Shown one piece after another: positions 36,203 to 45,231 of a DNA stretch of 52,728 bases (the stretch's first letter is position 1; every line of letters starts with the position of its first letter). The translations under genes and the position numbers were made by a program. The notes beneath the pieces were generated by a model. The model was not told where the DNA came from. It saw only the letters and a program-made list of their open reading frames with translations, and made no database searches. The DNA is from Candidatus Reconcilbacillus cellulovorans. Lineage in GTDB: Bacteria; Bacillota; Bacilli; Paenibacillales; Reconciliibacillaceae. The stretch spans positions 1 to 52,728 of the forward strand of contig MOXJ01000019.1 of NCBI GenBank assembly GCA_002507565.1, read 5' to 3'.

Positions 36203-36976
36203 ATGAAGCACATCCGGTTGTTTGGATTAATATTCCTTTTATGGACGTTCGTTGGATGCAAGTTGCTTCCCGACAAATCCGAATTCAGCGGCGACAGCGA
36301 TATTCGCATCGGCGATACCTACACGCTGCAAACCGATATCGCGGCCAATATGCAGCTGTCGGCCGTTAAATCGGTCAACCCCGCATTTGTAGGCGAATTC
36401 GGTCAAGCGTACCGGATCGCCGAGCTGAAAGACGGTTTCGCGCGCGTCGAGCAGAGCGGCTGGATCCCGGTCTGGTATTTCACCCAAGACGCCGAACGCG
36501 TCCGCACCATTACACCGGAAGTTCGGATCGTGTCGCGGCCGGTCTGCGTCCAGATTGCGCCGGTTCCTTTGTCCGAAGCCGAGGCCGAAAGCTGCAAAGA
36601 CGATCCCGCCGTGCAGAAACTTGGGCCAGGCACGGTGGTGCGTCTGCTCAAATCGTTCGACGACGCCTGGTACGCCGTGGAATTCATGCGCGGCGAAGCG
36701 GCTTACGGCGCCGACCAATGGGTGCCGGCTTCCGCCCTTGAGCCGTATTCGCCGGAAAAGGCGCGCGACGGCCGCATCCGGCCGGGAGCGACCGTCTACG
36801 ACGTGACGACGAAACAACCGAGAAACGACGTGTGGAACGGCCATGCCTCCATTGCCGAAGAACTTCCGGGCGCGATCGTCGACCTGCCGGGGAAAGTCTA
36901 CCTGGTGTATGGTCCCGGCGGCGAATCGGGCTATATCCGGAAAGAAGATTTTCTTCCCAATCCGTTTGAGGAGTAA
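36203..36976 (+). CDS. Lipoprotein with three SH3-like repeats, paralog 2
   Basis: 257 residues, closely similar along its length to the gene before it (shared YRIAELKDGFARVEQSGWIP, ALEPYSPEKARDGRIRPGA and the identical ending GYIRKEDFLPNPFEE). Lipobox TFVGC at residue 19. ATG 36203 with GGAGTGA 9 nt upstream. The signal peptides and the region just after the Cys are the most divergent parts, while the SH3-like modules are conserved, so the duplication is not brand-new and both copies seem to be kept. Probably co-transcribed; no terminator lies between them. Confidence 0.75.
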   Translation: MKHIRLFGLIFLLWTFVGCKLLPDKSEFSGDSDIRIGDTYTLQTDIAANMQLSAVKSVNPAFVGEFGQAYRIAELKDGFARVEQSGWIPVWYFTQDAERVRTITPEVRIVSRPVCVQIAPVPLSEAEAESCKDDPAVQKLGPGTVVRLLKSFDDAWYAVEFMRGEAAYGADQWVPASALEPYSPEKARDGRIRPGATVYDVTTKQPRNDVWNGHASIAEELPGAIVDLPGKVYLVYGPGGESGYIRKEDFLPNPFEE

Positions 36977-37034
36977 CCGGGCAAAACACCGGTAAGCCCT
37001 TCCGAGACGGGGCGCGATCGGCTGTCGGTTATGC

Positions 37035-37064
37035 TTGCAGACGGCGCTGCGCGCATGCTATACT
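37035..37064 (+). promoter_or_regulatory. Promoter of the Rpn-like nuclease gene
   Basis: TTGCAG (37035-37040) and TATACT (37059-37064), 18-nt spacing, 36 nt before the ATG at 37101. Confidence 0.6.
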
Positions 37065-37100
37065 GAATCCAGCAATCCCATTTTTCGCGAGGCTTTGCCG

Positions 37101-37964
37101 ATGACCGACCTGCTCGACCCGAAAAACGACTTCGTCTTCAAACACATCTTCGGCAGCGAGGAAAACAAGGACGTCCTGCTGGCGTTCCTCAACCGCACGT
37201 TCGAGGACGCCGGCAGGCCGAGGCTGACCGAGATCGTCCTGCTCAACCCTTACACCGATAAGGACGCCCCCGACGACAAGCAGTCCATCCTTGACATTTG
37301 CGCCCGTGCCGCCGACGGCACGCTCGTCAACGTCGAAATCCAGCTGTTCAACCGGTACGACATCGAAAAGCGCACGCTGTTTTACTGGGCGAAGCTGTAC
37401 ACGAGCCAGCTGTCGGAAGGTGAACAGTACCGGAAGCTGCGGCGGACGGTGGCGATCAACATTTTGAACTTCGCGTTTTTGCCGAATGCGCAGGTGCACA
37501 ACGTGTTTCACTTGAAGGAAGACCGGACGGGGATCGGGCTGACGGACGATCTGGAGCTGCATTTCATGGAGCTGCCGAAGCTGCGGGAGGAAGAAGCGCC
37601 GGTGGAAGGCGGGTTGACGAACTGGCTGTTGTTTTTGAAGGGGATCGGGCGGGAGCAGTGGGAGGTGTTGGCGATGCAGGAGCCGGCGTTGAAGAAGGCG
37701 ATGACGACGCTGGAGATTTTGAGCCAGAGCGAGGAGGCGCGTTGGCGGTACGAGGCGCGGCAGAAGTTTTTGCGCGACCAGGCGTCGATGCTGGAGGGCG
37801 CGCGCGAGGAAGGCCGCGCGGAGGGACTGCAGCAAGGTCTGCAGCAAGGAAAAATGGATGTAGCGCGGAACCTGCTCGCGCGCGGGATGGACGCGGACAC
37901 GGTCGCCGAGGTGACCGGCCTGCCGGTCGAGCGCATCCGTGCACTGGCGGAAGGGCAAGCATAA
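37101..37964 (+). CDS. Rpn-family PD-(D/E)XK nuclease (recombination-promoting / 'putative transposase')
   Basis: 287 residues. N-terminal nuclease domain: MTDLLDPKNDFVFKHIFGSE, the family opener, and the catalytic D-x(n)-ExQ triad with Asp65 (SILDICARAADG) and Glu79-x-Gln81 (VNVEIQ). The middle has the NWLLFLKGI segment; the C-terminus carries Gly/Glu-Gln repeats (EGAREEGRAEGLQQGLQQGK) and a short helical repeat (ARNLLARGMDADTVAEVTGL). These proteins are often labelled transposase but E. coli RpnA is a DNA endonuclease that promotes RecA-independent recombination. ATG 37101 chosen over an in-frame upstream ATG because the promoter lies between them. Confidence 0.88.
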   Translation: MTDLLDPKNDFVFKHIFGSEENKDVLLAFLNRTFEDAGRPRLTEIVLLNPYTDKDAPDDKQSILDICARAADGTLVNVEIQLFNRYDIEKRTLFYWAKLYTSQLSEGEQYRKLRRTVAINILNFAFLPNAQVHNVFHLKEDRTGIGLTDDLELHFMELPKLREEEAPVEGGLTNWLLFLKGIGREQWEVLAMQEPALKKAMTTLEILSQSEEARWRYEARQKFLRDQASMLEGAREEGRAEGLQQGLQQGKMDVARNLLARGMDADTVAEVTGLPVERIRALAEGQA

Positions 37965-38001
37965 TCGATCGTCTTTCCCGGAACAAGCCGAAGACAGCAT
38001 C

Positions 38002-38038
38002 AAGCCCCCCGGAACCCTCGGGGGGCTTGACATGTTTT
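38002..38038 (+). terminator. Intrinsic terminator after the Rpn-like gene
   Basis: AAGCCCCCC (38002-38010) and GGGGGGCTT (38020-38028), 9-bp perfect stem, 9-nt loop, then GACATGTTTTT. The remaining 38039-38201 before nagZ shows no gene. Confidence 0.85.
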
Positions 38039-38201
38039 TCATTCAAGGCAATCGATACAAATCTCATACCGGTCCCGGTTGATCGACCACGCCATAACAA
38101 ACCGCCGGAACCGCATCATCCTCCCGCACGCAAATAACGCGCATCGAACGCCCGGTCCGGACGGCGCCTCCATCCGCCGGACGATCGCCAACCGCACTCG
38201 A

Positions 38202-39773
38202 TCACATCGCCACCGGCAACCTCCCGCGCGCCGAACCCTCGCCCAACAACACGCCCGCGAGCGCGCGCATCATCTCCGGCCGATTTTCATAACACGCCAG
38301 AAACGTCCTGATCTCCCCGAACAGCGGCGCGTCGTAAGGATTGCGCACCGACACGCCGACCAGCCGGACTCCCGGCCGGCCGCGCATCCGCTCCGACACC
38401 TGCCGAATCAGCCGCACCTGTTCCGGATAAAACAGCGCATTGTACGCCAGCAAGACCGCCTGATTGTACCGCCCGCATGCCTCCAGCACCGACTCCGCTT
38501 CCAGCTCGTCCGGACATAGACCAACCCGGTGCTCCTCCACCCGCATCCCGGCGCGCTCCAGCCAAAACCCGAGCGTCTCCGTCTCCTCCGACGGCTCATC
38601 CACCTCCGTCCGCACCCGCACCTCCGGCCACACGACGAGCACAGGCTCGCCGCGGTCGAGCGGCAGATCGCCGCCGTCGCGCACCATCGTCACCGCCCGC
38701 TCACAAATGCGCCGGCAAACGGCGACATGCTCCGGGGCCAAGAGCGTCTCCAGCCCGTCTTCCGACGGCTGACCCATCCCCCGCCGCTCCTTCCACCGCA
38801 AAACGCGCTCCACCGACCGCTCGATCCGATCCTCCCCCAGCTCGCCGTGTCGGACCGCCTCAACCACCGCCTCCATCGCCGTCTTCTGCCATTCGTAAGT
38901 GTGACTGACCAGCACGAGATCGGCGCCCGCCGCAATCGCCCGCACCGCGCCTTCCGCGACCCCGACCGTCCGCGAAATCGCCTGCATCTCCAGACAGTCC
39001 GTCACCACCAGCCCCTCAAAACCGAGCCGTTCGCGCAAACAACCGGTCAACACGCTGCGGGACAACGTCGCCGGAACCCCCGTCGGCTCATACGCCGGAA
39101 ACACGACATGCGCCGTCATGATCGCGTCGACCCCCGCCTCGACGGCGCGGCGAAACGGCGCCAGCTCCACGCGCTCCAGCCGTTCCGGCGAATGGCCGAC
39201 GCGCGGCAGACCGAGATGGGAATCGACGTCCGTGTCGCCGTGGCCGGGAAAATGTTTCGCCGTCGCCGCCACGCCGGCGTCCTGATAACCGGCGATCTGG
39301 CGCGCGCCGAATTCGGCGACCGCCTCCGGCGAACCGCCGAACGACCGCACGCCGATGACCGGATTGCGCGGATTGCAGTTGACGTCCAGACAAGGGGCGA
39401 AATTCCACGTGATCCCGAGCGCGCGCAACTCCCGGCCGACCGCCCGGGCCGCCCGATAAGCGTCGTCCGGATCGCCGGCGGCGGCGATCGCCATCGCCCC
39501 GGGCATCGGCGTCACGCCGCGGACGAGCCGCGACACCATGCCGCCTTCCTGATCGATCGCGATCGCCAGCGGCGGCAGCCCCCGCCCGCGCGCCATCCGC
39601 TGCAATTCGTCCGACAGCCGGCGAACCTGTTCGGGGTCCCGGACATTGCGCCGAAAATAGACGACCCCCCCCAGTCCGCCGTTTTCGATCAGGGCGCGAA
39701 TCTCCGGGGAGGGTTCCGTTCCGTAAAAGCCGCAGACAAACAACTGTCCGATTTTTTCCCGCAGCGACAACAT
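38202..39773 (-). CDS. nagZ: Beta-N-acetylglucosaminidase, GH3 NagZ family (cytoplasmic form)
   Basis: Removes non-reducing GlcNAc from muropeptide- or chitin-derived oligosaccharides. 523 residues. GH3 TIM barrel at 1-330 with IDQEGGMVSRL, KHFPGHGDTDVDSH (173-186; the Asp184-Ser-His186 dyad is the acid/base pair of Bacillus NagZ) and nucleophile Asp259 in GLVVTDCLEM; then a C-terminal alpha/beta domain (about 380-520). No signal peptide, unlike the secreted B. subtilis NagZ, so it probably acts on imported sugars. ATG overlaps the stop of the response-regulator gene by 1 nt (TAATG), placing it in the transport/regulation operon. Confidence 0.9.
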   Translation of the reverse strand: MLSLREKIGQLFVCGFYGTEPSPEIRALIENGGLGGVVYFRRNVRDPEQVRRLSDELQRMARGRGLPPLAIAIDQEGGMVSRLVRGVTPMPGAMAIAAAGDPDDAYRAARAVGRELRALGITWNFAPCLDVNCNPRNPVIGVRSFGGSPEAVAEFGARQIAGYQDAGVAATAKHFPGHGDTDVDSHLGLPRVGHSPERLERVELAPFRRAVEAGVDAIMTAHVVFPAYEPTGVPATLSRSVLTGCLRERLGFEGLVVTDCLEMQAISRTVGVAEGAVRAIAAGADLVLVSHTYEWQKTAMEAVVEAVRHGELGEDRIERSVERVLRWKERRGMGQPSEDGLETLLAPEHVAVCRRICERAVTMVRDGGDLPLDRGEPVLVVWPEVRVRTEVDEPSEETETLGFWLERAGMRVEEHRVGLCPDELEAESVLEACGRYNQAVLLAYNALFYPEQVRLIRQVSERMRGRPGVRLVGVSVRNPYDAPLFGEIRTFLACYENRPEMMRALAGVLLGEGSARGRLPVAM

Positions 39774-41572
39774 TAAACATCGTCCCCTTTCCGCTCCGCC
39801 TGCCGATCCGTTTCATGCCCGTCCGTCCGGTCCGTTTCGCGCCGCTCCGCCGCCGCGGCCGCCTGCCTGCGCATCGCGCGGTATTCCGACGGAATGACCC
39901 CCGTCAGCTTCTGGAACACTTTCGTAAAATACCTCCGTTCCGCGTAGCCGACCGCCTTGCCGATGTCGGTAATCGACCGGTCGGTCCGTTCCAGCAGCCA
40001 TTTCGCCCGCTCGATCCGCTCGCGGGTGACGTACTCAACGAACGTCGCGCCGAAATGCTGCTTGAACAACAGGCTGAAGTAACTGTAGCTGATGCCGAGC
40101 GCGTCGGCGACGTCCTCCAGCCCGAACGGCTGGCCGAGATGGCGGTCGATATAATCCTTTGCCGCCAGCATCAACGCTTCCGCGTTCTTCTTGCCGCGCA
40201 TTCCCCGGCCGCCGAGGGCCACCAACTCTCTAAGCAACTCACGGGCGTCGCGCAAATCTTCGCAAGACGCCAATTGTCCCCACATTTCTTCCTCTTCCGC
40301 CTCACGTAAAACACCGAGCTCCCGCATGTCCCGCATCAGCTGCACGATGACGAACCGCAGCACATGCTCCAGCCGCTCCCACGAGTCTTCGCCGAGCGTC
40401 TCCAGCCGCTCGTCCAGCCGACGAAGCGCCTGCTCGACGCCGTCCGGATCGTGCTGCCGGAAACTTCGCGACACGGCGTCGGCCATCTCCCACAATTCGT
40501 CGTGCAGGCGTTCGCGTGCCCCGTCCGTCGAAGCGACGGCCGCACGATGTTCGGACAGAGGCTCCGCGGGCCGGCCCCCAGGCTTCCATTCCGTGCCGTC
40601 CGTCCAAACGAACGGCTCCGACTTCCAGACGGCCAGCTGGATTTTGCGCCGAAGCGCCCGGTACGCCTCCGCAAGCCGCTCCGCCGGCACCGGACGGCCG
40701 AACGCGGCAAACACGAGCCGGCACTTCGCATGGCGGAACACTGCGTCGCGCAGACGTTCCGCCCATCCTTCCACTTCACTCTTAAACGTCGGGGACGGCC
40801 GTCCGGCCGTCTCGACCAGCACGCACCACTCGCCGTGCCTCATCTGCACCACTGCCGCCCGCGGTCCGAAGTCGCGCACCGCATCCTGCAAGATGTTGCG
40901 GACGGCAAAATTCCATAGCTTCCGCTCGTTTTCACCCCAAAAGAGCCGCGTTGACGCGAAATCTTCCAAATCTGCCAAAAGAAAAACAAACCGCGTCCGT
41001 TCCAAATCGATGCCCGCGCCGAACGCCTCGTCGAGCGGAGAATAATACTTGAGCCGAAGACCGGAATGGCCGACGAGCAAATCGTGCAACAGCTTATGAT
41101 ACGCCAGCGTCGACAGCTCCCGCCATTCCGACTCCCGCAAACGTTCGCGCCGGCGGCGTTCCCGCAGCGAATCGGCCAGAATGCGGATCGTCTCCTCCAG
41201 TTTCTCGTAATCGATCGGCTTCAGAATGTAATCGCGCACACCGAGCCGGATCATCGCGCGGGCATACTCGAAATCCTGATAGCCCGTAATCATCAGCACC
41301 TCGACGTCGGGGCGCAACTCTTTCAAACGCTCCACAAACGCGAGCCCGTCCATATTCGGCATCCGGATATCCGACAACACCAGATCCGGACCGAACCGTT
41401 CCGCCAGCTCCAGCGCCTGTTCGCCGCTCTGAGCGAGGCCGACGACGTCGAACCCCATCTCTTCCCACGGCAGGACCGTCCGCAAATTGTCGAGAATGTG
41501 CCGTTCGTCGTCGGCGATCAGTACTTTCAGCCGCACCTCGGATCCGGTCTGCGAGTCGGTGGCAGCACGCAT
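39773..41572 (-). CDS. AraC-type response regulator, YesN-like
   Basis: About 599 residues. Receiver at 15-130 with phospho-Asp68 in LVLSDIRMPNMDGLAF and Lys in YILKPID; a long middle domain (150-470) without known motif; C-terminal AraC double HTH at about 480-575 (LEDVADALGISYSYFSLLFK and ITDIGKAVGYAERRYFTKVF, ending VIPSEYR). A hydrophilic tail follows. Partner of the upstream YesM-like kinase; probably activates the sugar ABC importer. Start uncertain: ATG 41572 overlaps the kinase end by 46 nt; a GTG at 41536 is the alternative. Followed directly by nagZ. Confidence 0.9.
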   Translation of the reverse strand: MRAATDSQTGSEVRLKVLIADDERHILDNLRTVLPWEEMGFDVVGLAQSGEQALELAERFGPDLVLSDIRMPNMDGLAFVERLKELRPDVEVLMITGYQDFEYARAMIRLGVRDYILKPIDYEKLEETIRILADSLRERRRRERLRESEWRELSTLAYHKLLHDLLVGHSGLRLKYYSPLDEAFGAGIDLERTRFVFLLADLEDFASTRLFWGENERKLWNFAVRNILQDAVRDFGPRAAVVQMRHGEWCVLVETAGRPSPTFKSEVEGWAERLRDAVFRHAKCRLVFAAFGRPVPAERLAEAYRALRRKIQLAVWKSEPFVWTDGTEWKPGGRPAEPLSEHRAAVASTDGARERLHDELWEMADAVSRSFRQHDPDGVEQALRRLDERLETLGEDSWERLEHVLRFVIVQLMRDMRELGVLREAEEEEMWGQLASCEDLRDARELLRELVALGGRGMRGKKNAEALMLAAKDYIDRHLGQPFGLEDVADALGISYSYFSLLFKQHFGATFVEYVTRERIERAKWLLERTDRSITDIGKAVGYAERRYFTKVFQKLTGVIPSEYRAMRRQAAAAAERRETDRTDGHETDRQAERKGDDV

Positions 41573-43302
41573 TTGACCGTCGTCCCCTCCCCTTCCCGGC
41601 TGCATACGAAAACGCCGTACCGCGGCCCGTATCTCAGACGGATGCGGTCGGCGACATTGCGCAACCCGATGCCCGTGCCGGATCCAGTACGACCGTCGGT
41701 CGAGCACACCGCCAGTCGTTCCGCCGGTATGCCGCGGCCGTCGTCTTCCACATAAAATGCCAGCCCGCACGGCTCCAGACGCGCCCAGACGCGAAGCCGT
41801 CCTTTTCTCCCGAGACCGTCCAGACCGTGGTGAAGCGCGTTTTCGGCGAGCGGCTGAAGCGTCAGTTTCGGCATAAGGCATTCCATCAGGTCCTCCGGCA
41901 CGTCGATCTCGTAGTCGAAACGGTCCGTAAACCGGAACGACTGAATCTCTAAATAATTCCTCAGATGTTCGATTTCCTGCCGGACCTCGACTTCTTCCTC
42001 CGGCCGGATGCTGGCGCGAAGCAGGGCGCCGAGCCGCTGCACCATCTGGCCGACTTCCCGGCCGCGGTTCTGAACCGCCAGCACGTTGATCGATTCCAGC
42101 GTGTTGAACAGAAAATGCGGCTTGATCTGCGCCTGCATCAGCATCAGTTCGGCTTCCTTCTTGCGTTCTTCCTGGCGGCGCACCTCGTCGAGCAGCTCGG
42201 ATACCCGTTCGACGAGCCGGTTGAACCCGACGGCGAGCGCCGTCGTCTCGTCGTTGCCGCGTGCGCGAATCCGAGCGGTCAGATCGCCGTGCTCCACCCG
42301 CCGCATCGACGACACCACTTTCAATATAAAAAGGACGAGCCGGTGAACGAATACATAATTGAACACGAACGCCAGCACGAGACACGCCGCCGCCGCCGTC
42401 GCCATCGTCCGGATCATTCGGTTCGCCTCGCCGGAAACATACGACCAAGGTGCGATCGCGACGATCGACCACCGGTCAGCACCGAACGGCTCCAGCCCGA
42501 GCGGCTCCGACGCGACGACGCTTTCCGTTCCGAGAAACGGCGCCTTGCCCGACGCAGAGCGGACGCCGTCGGGCGCTAGCTTTCCGAGCAACTCCACCGC
42601 CGTCCGTCCTTCCAGCTCATGTCTGCTGTCGTACAACACGAGCCCGTTCGCGCCGACGATCAAAAACCGATAAACTTGACTTCCTCCAACTTTATAAGAT
42701 TGAAATATTTTGTCAAATTCATTAAAATAAAACCTAACCCACAGGACACCGCGGTTGTCCATCGTATAAAAATCCTTGACGACGCGAACCTGATCGAAAA
42801 ACCGCGCGTCGCCGGTCAGCTCGGGCAATTCCCCCGGGCCGATCCACTTCGGGACGCCGTCGCGACGCAGCACCTCCTGGTAAAACGGATGCCGCACAAG
42901 CCGATCATACGGCACCGTCGGCAAAAACTCGCGGCCGGCGCGCACCGTCAGCCCGTTCATGCCGTACAGGGTCACCGACTGGATCGGCGCATACGTCAGC
43001 AGCGTCTGCCGCAGCGTGTTTTCGTATTCCGGCCATGCGGACGGGTCGGCCTGACCGCGGTCGAGCATCCGGTAGAGCGTCTGGATCGGTTCCTTGACCA
43101 TCCAGAAATCGCTGAAATAGTTCGCCTCCTTGAATACGTAACGGATATTCCGGCCGATCGCACGCAGCGTCAGTTCGGACTGTTCGCCGAACTTGCGCTC
43201 GATCAACCGTTGCGTCAGCGCGTAGCTTTCCGCCCCTAGCGCAAACAGCGGCGTGATCACCAAAATAAGAAACGCAAGCGCCATTTTCCGCCGCAGGTTC
43301 AC
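41527..43302 (-). CDS. Sensor histidine kinase, YesM-like (His_kinase family)
   Basis: About 591 residues: TM1 near 5-25, a large extracellular dCache-like sensor (30-290), TM2 (about 295-330), HAMP (about 330-385), and the His_kinase module with acceptor His396 in QAQIKPHFLFNTLESINVL, N box LTLQPLAENALHHGL and GTGIGLRNVADRI. This family senses carbohydrates, often with the binding protein of an ABC importer. GTG 43302 chosen for its run of G upstream and the charged MNLRRKM start; a TTG at 43335 overlapping the permease stop is the alternative. Confidence 0.9.
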   Translation of the reverse strand: MNLRRKMALAFLILVITPLFALGAESYALTQRLIERKFGEQSELTLRAIGRNIRYVFKEANYFSDFWMVKEPIQTLYRMLDRGQADPSAWPEYENTLRQTLLTYAPIQSVTLYGMNGLTVRAGREFLPTVPYDRLVRHPFYQEVLRRDGVPKWIGPGELPELTGDARFFDQVRVVKDFYTMDNRGVLWVRFYFNEFDKIFQSYKVGGSQVYRFLIVGANGLVLYDSRHELEGRTAVELLGKLAPDGVRSASGKAPFLGTESVVASEPLGLEPFGADRWSIVAIAPWSYVSGEANRMIRTMATAAAACLVLAFVFNYVFVHRLVLFILKVVSSMRRVEHGDLTARIRARGNDETTALAVGFNRLVERVSELLDEVRRQEERKKEAELMLMQAQIKPHFLFNTLESINVLAVQNRGREVGQMVQRLGALLRASIRPEEEVEVRQEIEHLRNYLEIQSFRFTDRFDYEIDVPEDLMECLMPKLTLQPLAENALHHGLDGLGRKGRLRVWARLEPCGLAFYVEDDGRGIPAERLAVCSTDGRTGSGTGIGLRNVADRIRLRYGPRYGVFVCSREGEGTTVKCVLPPTRRPDPRCG

Positions 43303-43331
43303 GCCGCGCCCCCCCCGTTTCGGCCGGCTTT

Positions 43332-44276
43332 TCAACCTTTGACGCTTCCCGCGGTAATCCCTTCAATGATTTTTTGCTGCAACACCGCATACAGCGCGAC
43401 GACCGGCAGCACGCTGAACATAATCGCCGCACACAGGCCGCCGTAATTCATGTTGAGCTGGTCGTAAAACGCGACCATGCCAACCGGCAGCGTCCGGTAT
43501 TTCTCTTTGGCCAGAAACAGATTCGCCATGATGAATTCGTTCCAATTGGACAAAAAGTTCAGGATAAAAACGGTCACCAGCGTCGGCACCGAAATCGGCA
43601 GCACAACGCGCGCGAACAGCCCGATCGCGCCGAGCCCGTCGACGACGCCCGCCTCTTCCAGCTCGCCTGGCACTGATTTGAAAAATGCAGCGATGACGAA
43701 CATCGTCAGCGGCAACCCGAACGCGGCGTATGGGAACAACAGCGCAAGCGGCGTGTTGTACAGCTTCAATTCGCGCAGCAACATGTACAGCGGCACGAGC
43801 AGCGAACCGGCCGGTACGAGCAGACCGAACAGAAAGACGGCCGACACACCTTTGCTCAGCCGGCCGAAACGCATCCGCGTGATCGCGAATGCCGTCATGG
43901 CGGCGAGCAGCACGGTCGCCGTACCCGCGATCGTGCTGACGTACAGGCTGTTCCAGAAAAACGTACCGACTTTCGATCCGCTCCACGCCTGGACGTAGTT
44001 GTCGAACCGGAGCGACGAGGGCAATCCCCACGGCCGTTCGATGATTTCGCGGTTGGTCTTGAACGACGAGAAAAACACCCACACCAGCGGATAGAGCGTC
44101 ACGAACACGTACGTCAGCATCACGGCATGACCGACCGCCTCGAACAGGCGATGTCGGGGCCATCGCCGCCAGGCCGCAAAGGTTCGCGCCCGAGACCGCA
44201 AAGGCATCCCGCTGCATGCACGCGCGTCCGACGACGCCGCGACGACGCTCCGACCGGCCGATTCTGTCGTCTTCAT
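43332..44276 (-). CDS. Carbohydrate ABC transporter permease (MalG-type, CUT1)
   Basis: 314 residues with six TM helices and the EAA loop LEEAGVVDGLGAIGLFARVVLP. A 45-residue cytoplasmic N-terminal extension (Ala/Arg/Ser-rich) precedes the first TM; it is longer than usual, and a later in-frame start (MPLRSRARTF, residue 24) is possible. Start overlaps the stop of the preceding permease (ATGA). Works with the neighbouring permease and lipoprotein; no ATPase gene is in the cluster, so a shared MsmX-type ATPase is likely. Confidence 0.92.
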   Translation of the reverse strand: MKTTESAGRSVVAASSDARACSGMPLRSRARTFAAWRRWPRHRLFEAVGHAVMLTYVFVTLYPLVWVFFSSFKTNREIIERPWGLPSSLRFDNYVQAWSGSKVGTFFWNSLYVSTIAGTATVLLAAMTAFAITRMRFGRLSKGVSAVFLFGLLVPAGSLLVPLYMLLRELKLYNTPLALLFPYAAFGLPLTMFVIAAFFKSVPGELEEAGVVDGLGAIGLFARVVLPISVPTLVTVFILNFLSNWNEFIMANLFLAKEKYRTLPVGMVAFYDQLNMNYGGLCAAIMFSVLPVVALYAVLQQKIIEGITAGSVKG

Positions 44277-45154
44277 TGTACATCCTCCGTCCGCCTGTTG
44301 AAATACTGCATGGCAAGCGTCAGCGCCGTCGTGAACACGAAAATCAGGATGGCGATCGCGTTGGCATAGCCGTAGTCACCCAGCTTGTACGCCTGCCGGT
44401 ACATATAAGTCGCCATCACCTCCGTCGTCCCGTACGGACCGCCTTCCGTCATGACGAATACGATGTCGAGCGCCTTCATCGCGCCGGTGACCGACAAAAG
44501 TACCATTACGGCGATGACCGGACGGATAAGCGGAACCGTCACGTACCAAGCGCGGCGGAATCCAACCGCCCCGTCGATCGTCGCCGCTTCGGTCAATTCC
44601 TTCGGAATCGCGAAAATGGCGGCCAACGTTAGCACGACGTAAAAACCGGTCCATTGCCACGCGTTCGTCACAAGCACCGACAGCATCGCCGTTTTCTCTT
44701 CCGCGAGCCAGGCGTGTGCCCATGACGAAAGCCCTACGCTTCTCAGAAGCTGGTTCAGCAGACCGGCCTCCGGATGATAGACGAACGACCAGATCACCCC
44801 GATGACGGCCGTCGACAGAATGCTCGGCAAAAACACCGTCGTCTTATAAAAGCCGTGTCCCCTGCGCAACGCGCTAACGACGACGGCGATCAACAGAATG
44901 AACGGGATTTGCACGAACACCGAAAAGCCGACGAACCAGAGGTTATTTTTGACCGACACCCAAAAATCCGGGTCCGACAAAGCCCGCGCGAAATTGGCCA
45001 GGCCGTTGAATTTCGCCGGGCTTACACCGTTCCACTCCGTAAATCCGTATCGAAGAGCGGACAGAAGAGGATAGGCGAAAAACGTCAGGAACAACGCCAA
45101 CGAAGGCGCCACAAACACAAAATAGGCGATCGGGTCCCGGAGCGTCCGGTTCAT
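44273..45154 (-). CDS. Carbohydrate ABC transporter permease (MalF-type, CUT1)
   Basis: 293 residues, six TM helices; AYFVFVAPSLALFLTFFAYP at the start and EAA loop LTEAATIDGAVGFRRAWYVTVP, with MTEGGPYGTTEVMATYMYRQ, are typical of sugar importers of the MsmF/LacF group. First permease after the binding protein (77 nt gap). Confidence 0.93.
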   Translation of the reverse strand: MNRTLRDPIAYFVFVAPSLALFLTFFAYPLLSALRYGFTEWNGVSPAKFNGLANFARALSDPDFWVSVKNNLWFVGFSVFVQIPFILLIAVVVSALRRGHGFYKTTVFLPSILSTAVIGVIWSFVYHPEAGLLNQLLRSVGLSSWAHAWLAEEKTAMLSVLVTNAWQWTGFYVVLTLAAIFAIPKELTEAATIDGAVGFRRAWYVTVPLIRPVIAVMVLLSVTGAMKALDIVFVMTEGGPYGTTEVMATYMYRQAYKLGDYGYANAIAILIFVFTTALTLAMQYFNRRTEDVQ

Positions 45155-45231
45155 GCGGTCCTCACCCTTTCAATGGGGAAAAACCGGCGGACGCCGACGG
45201 ATGCGGCGTCCGCCGAGCCGACAAGGGATCG

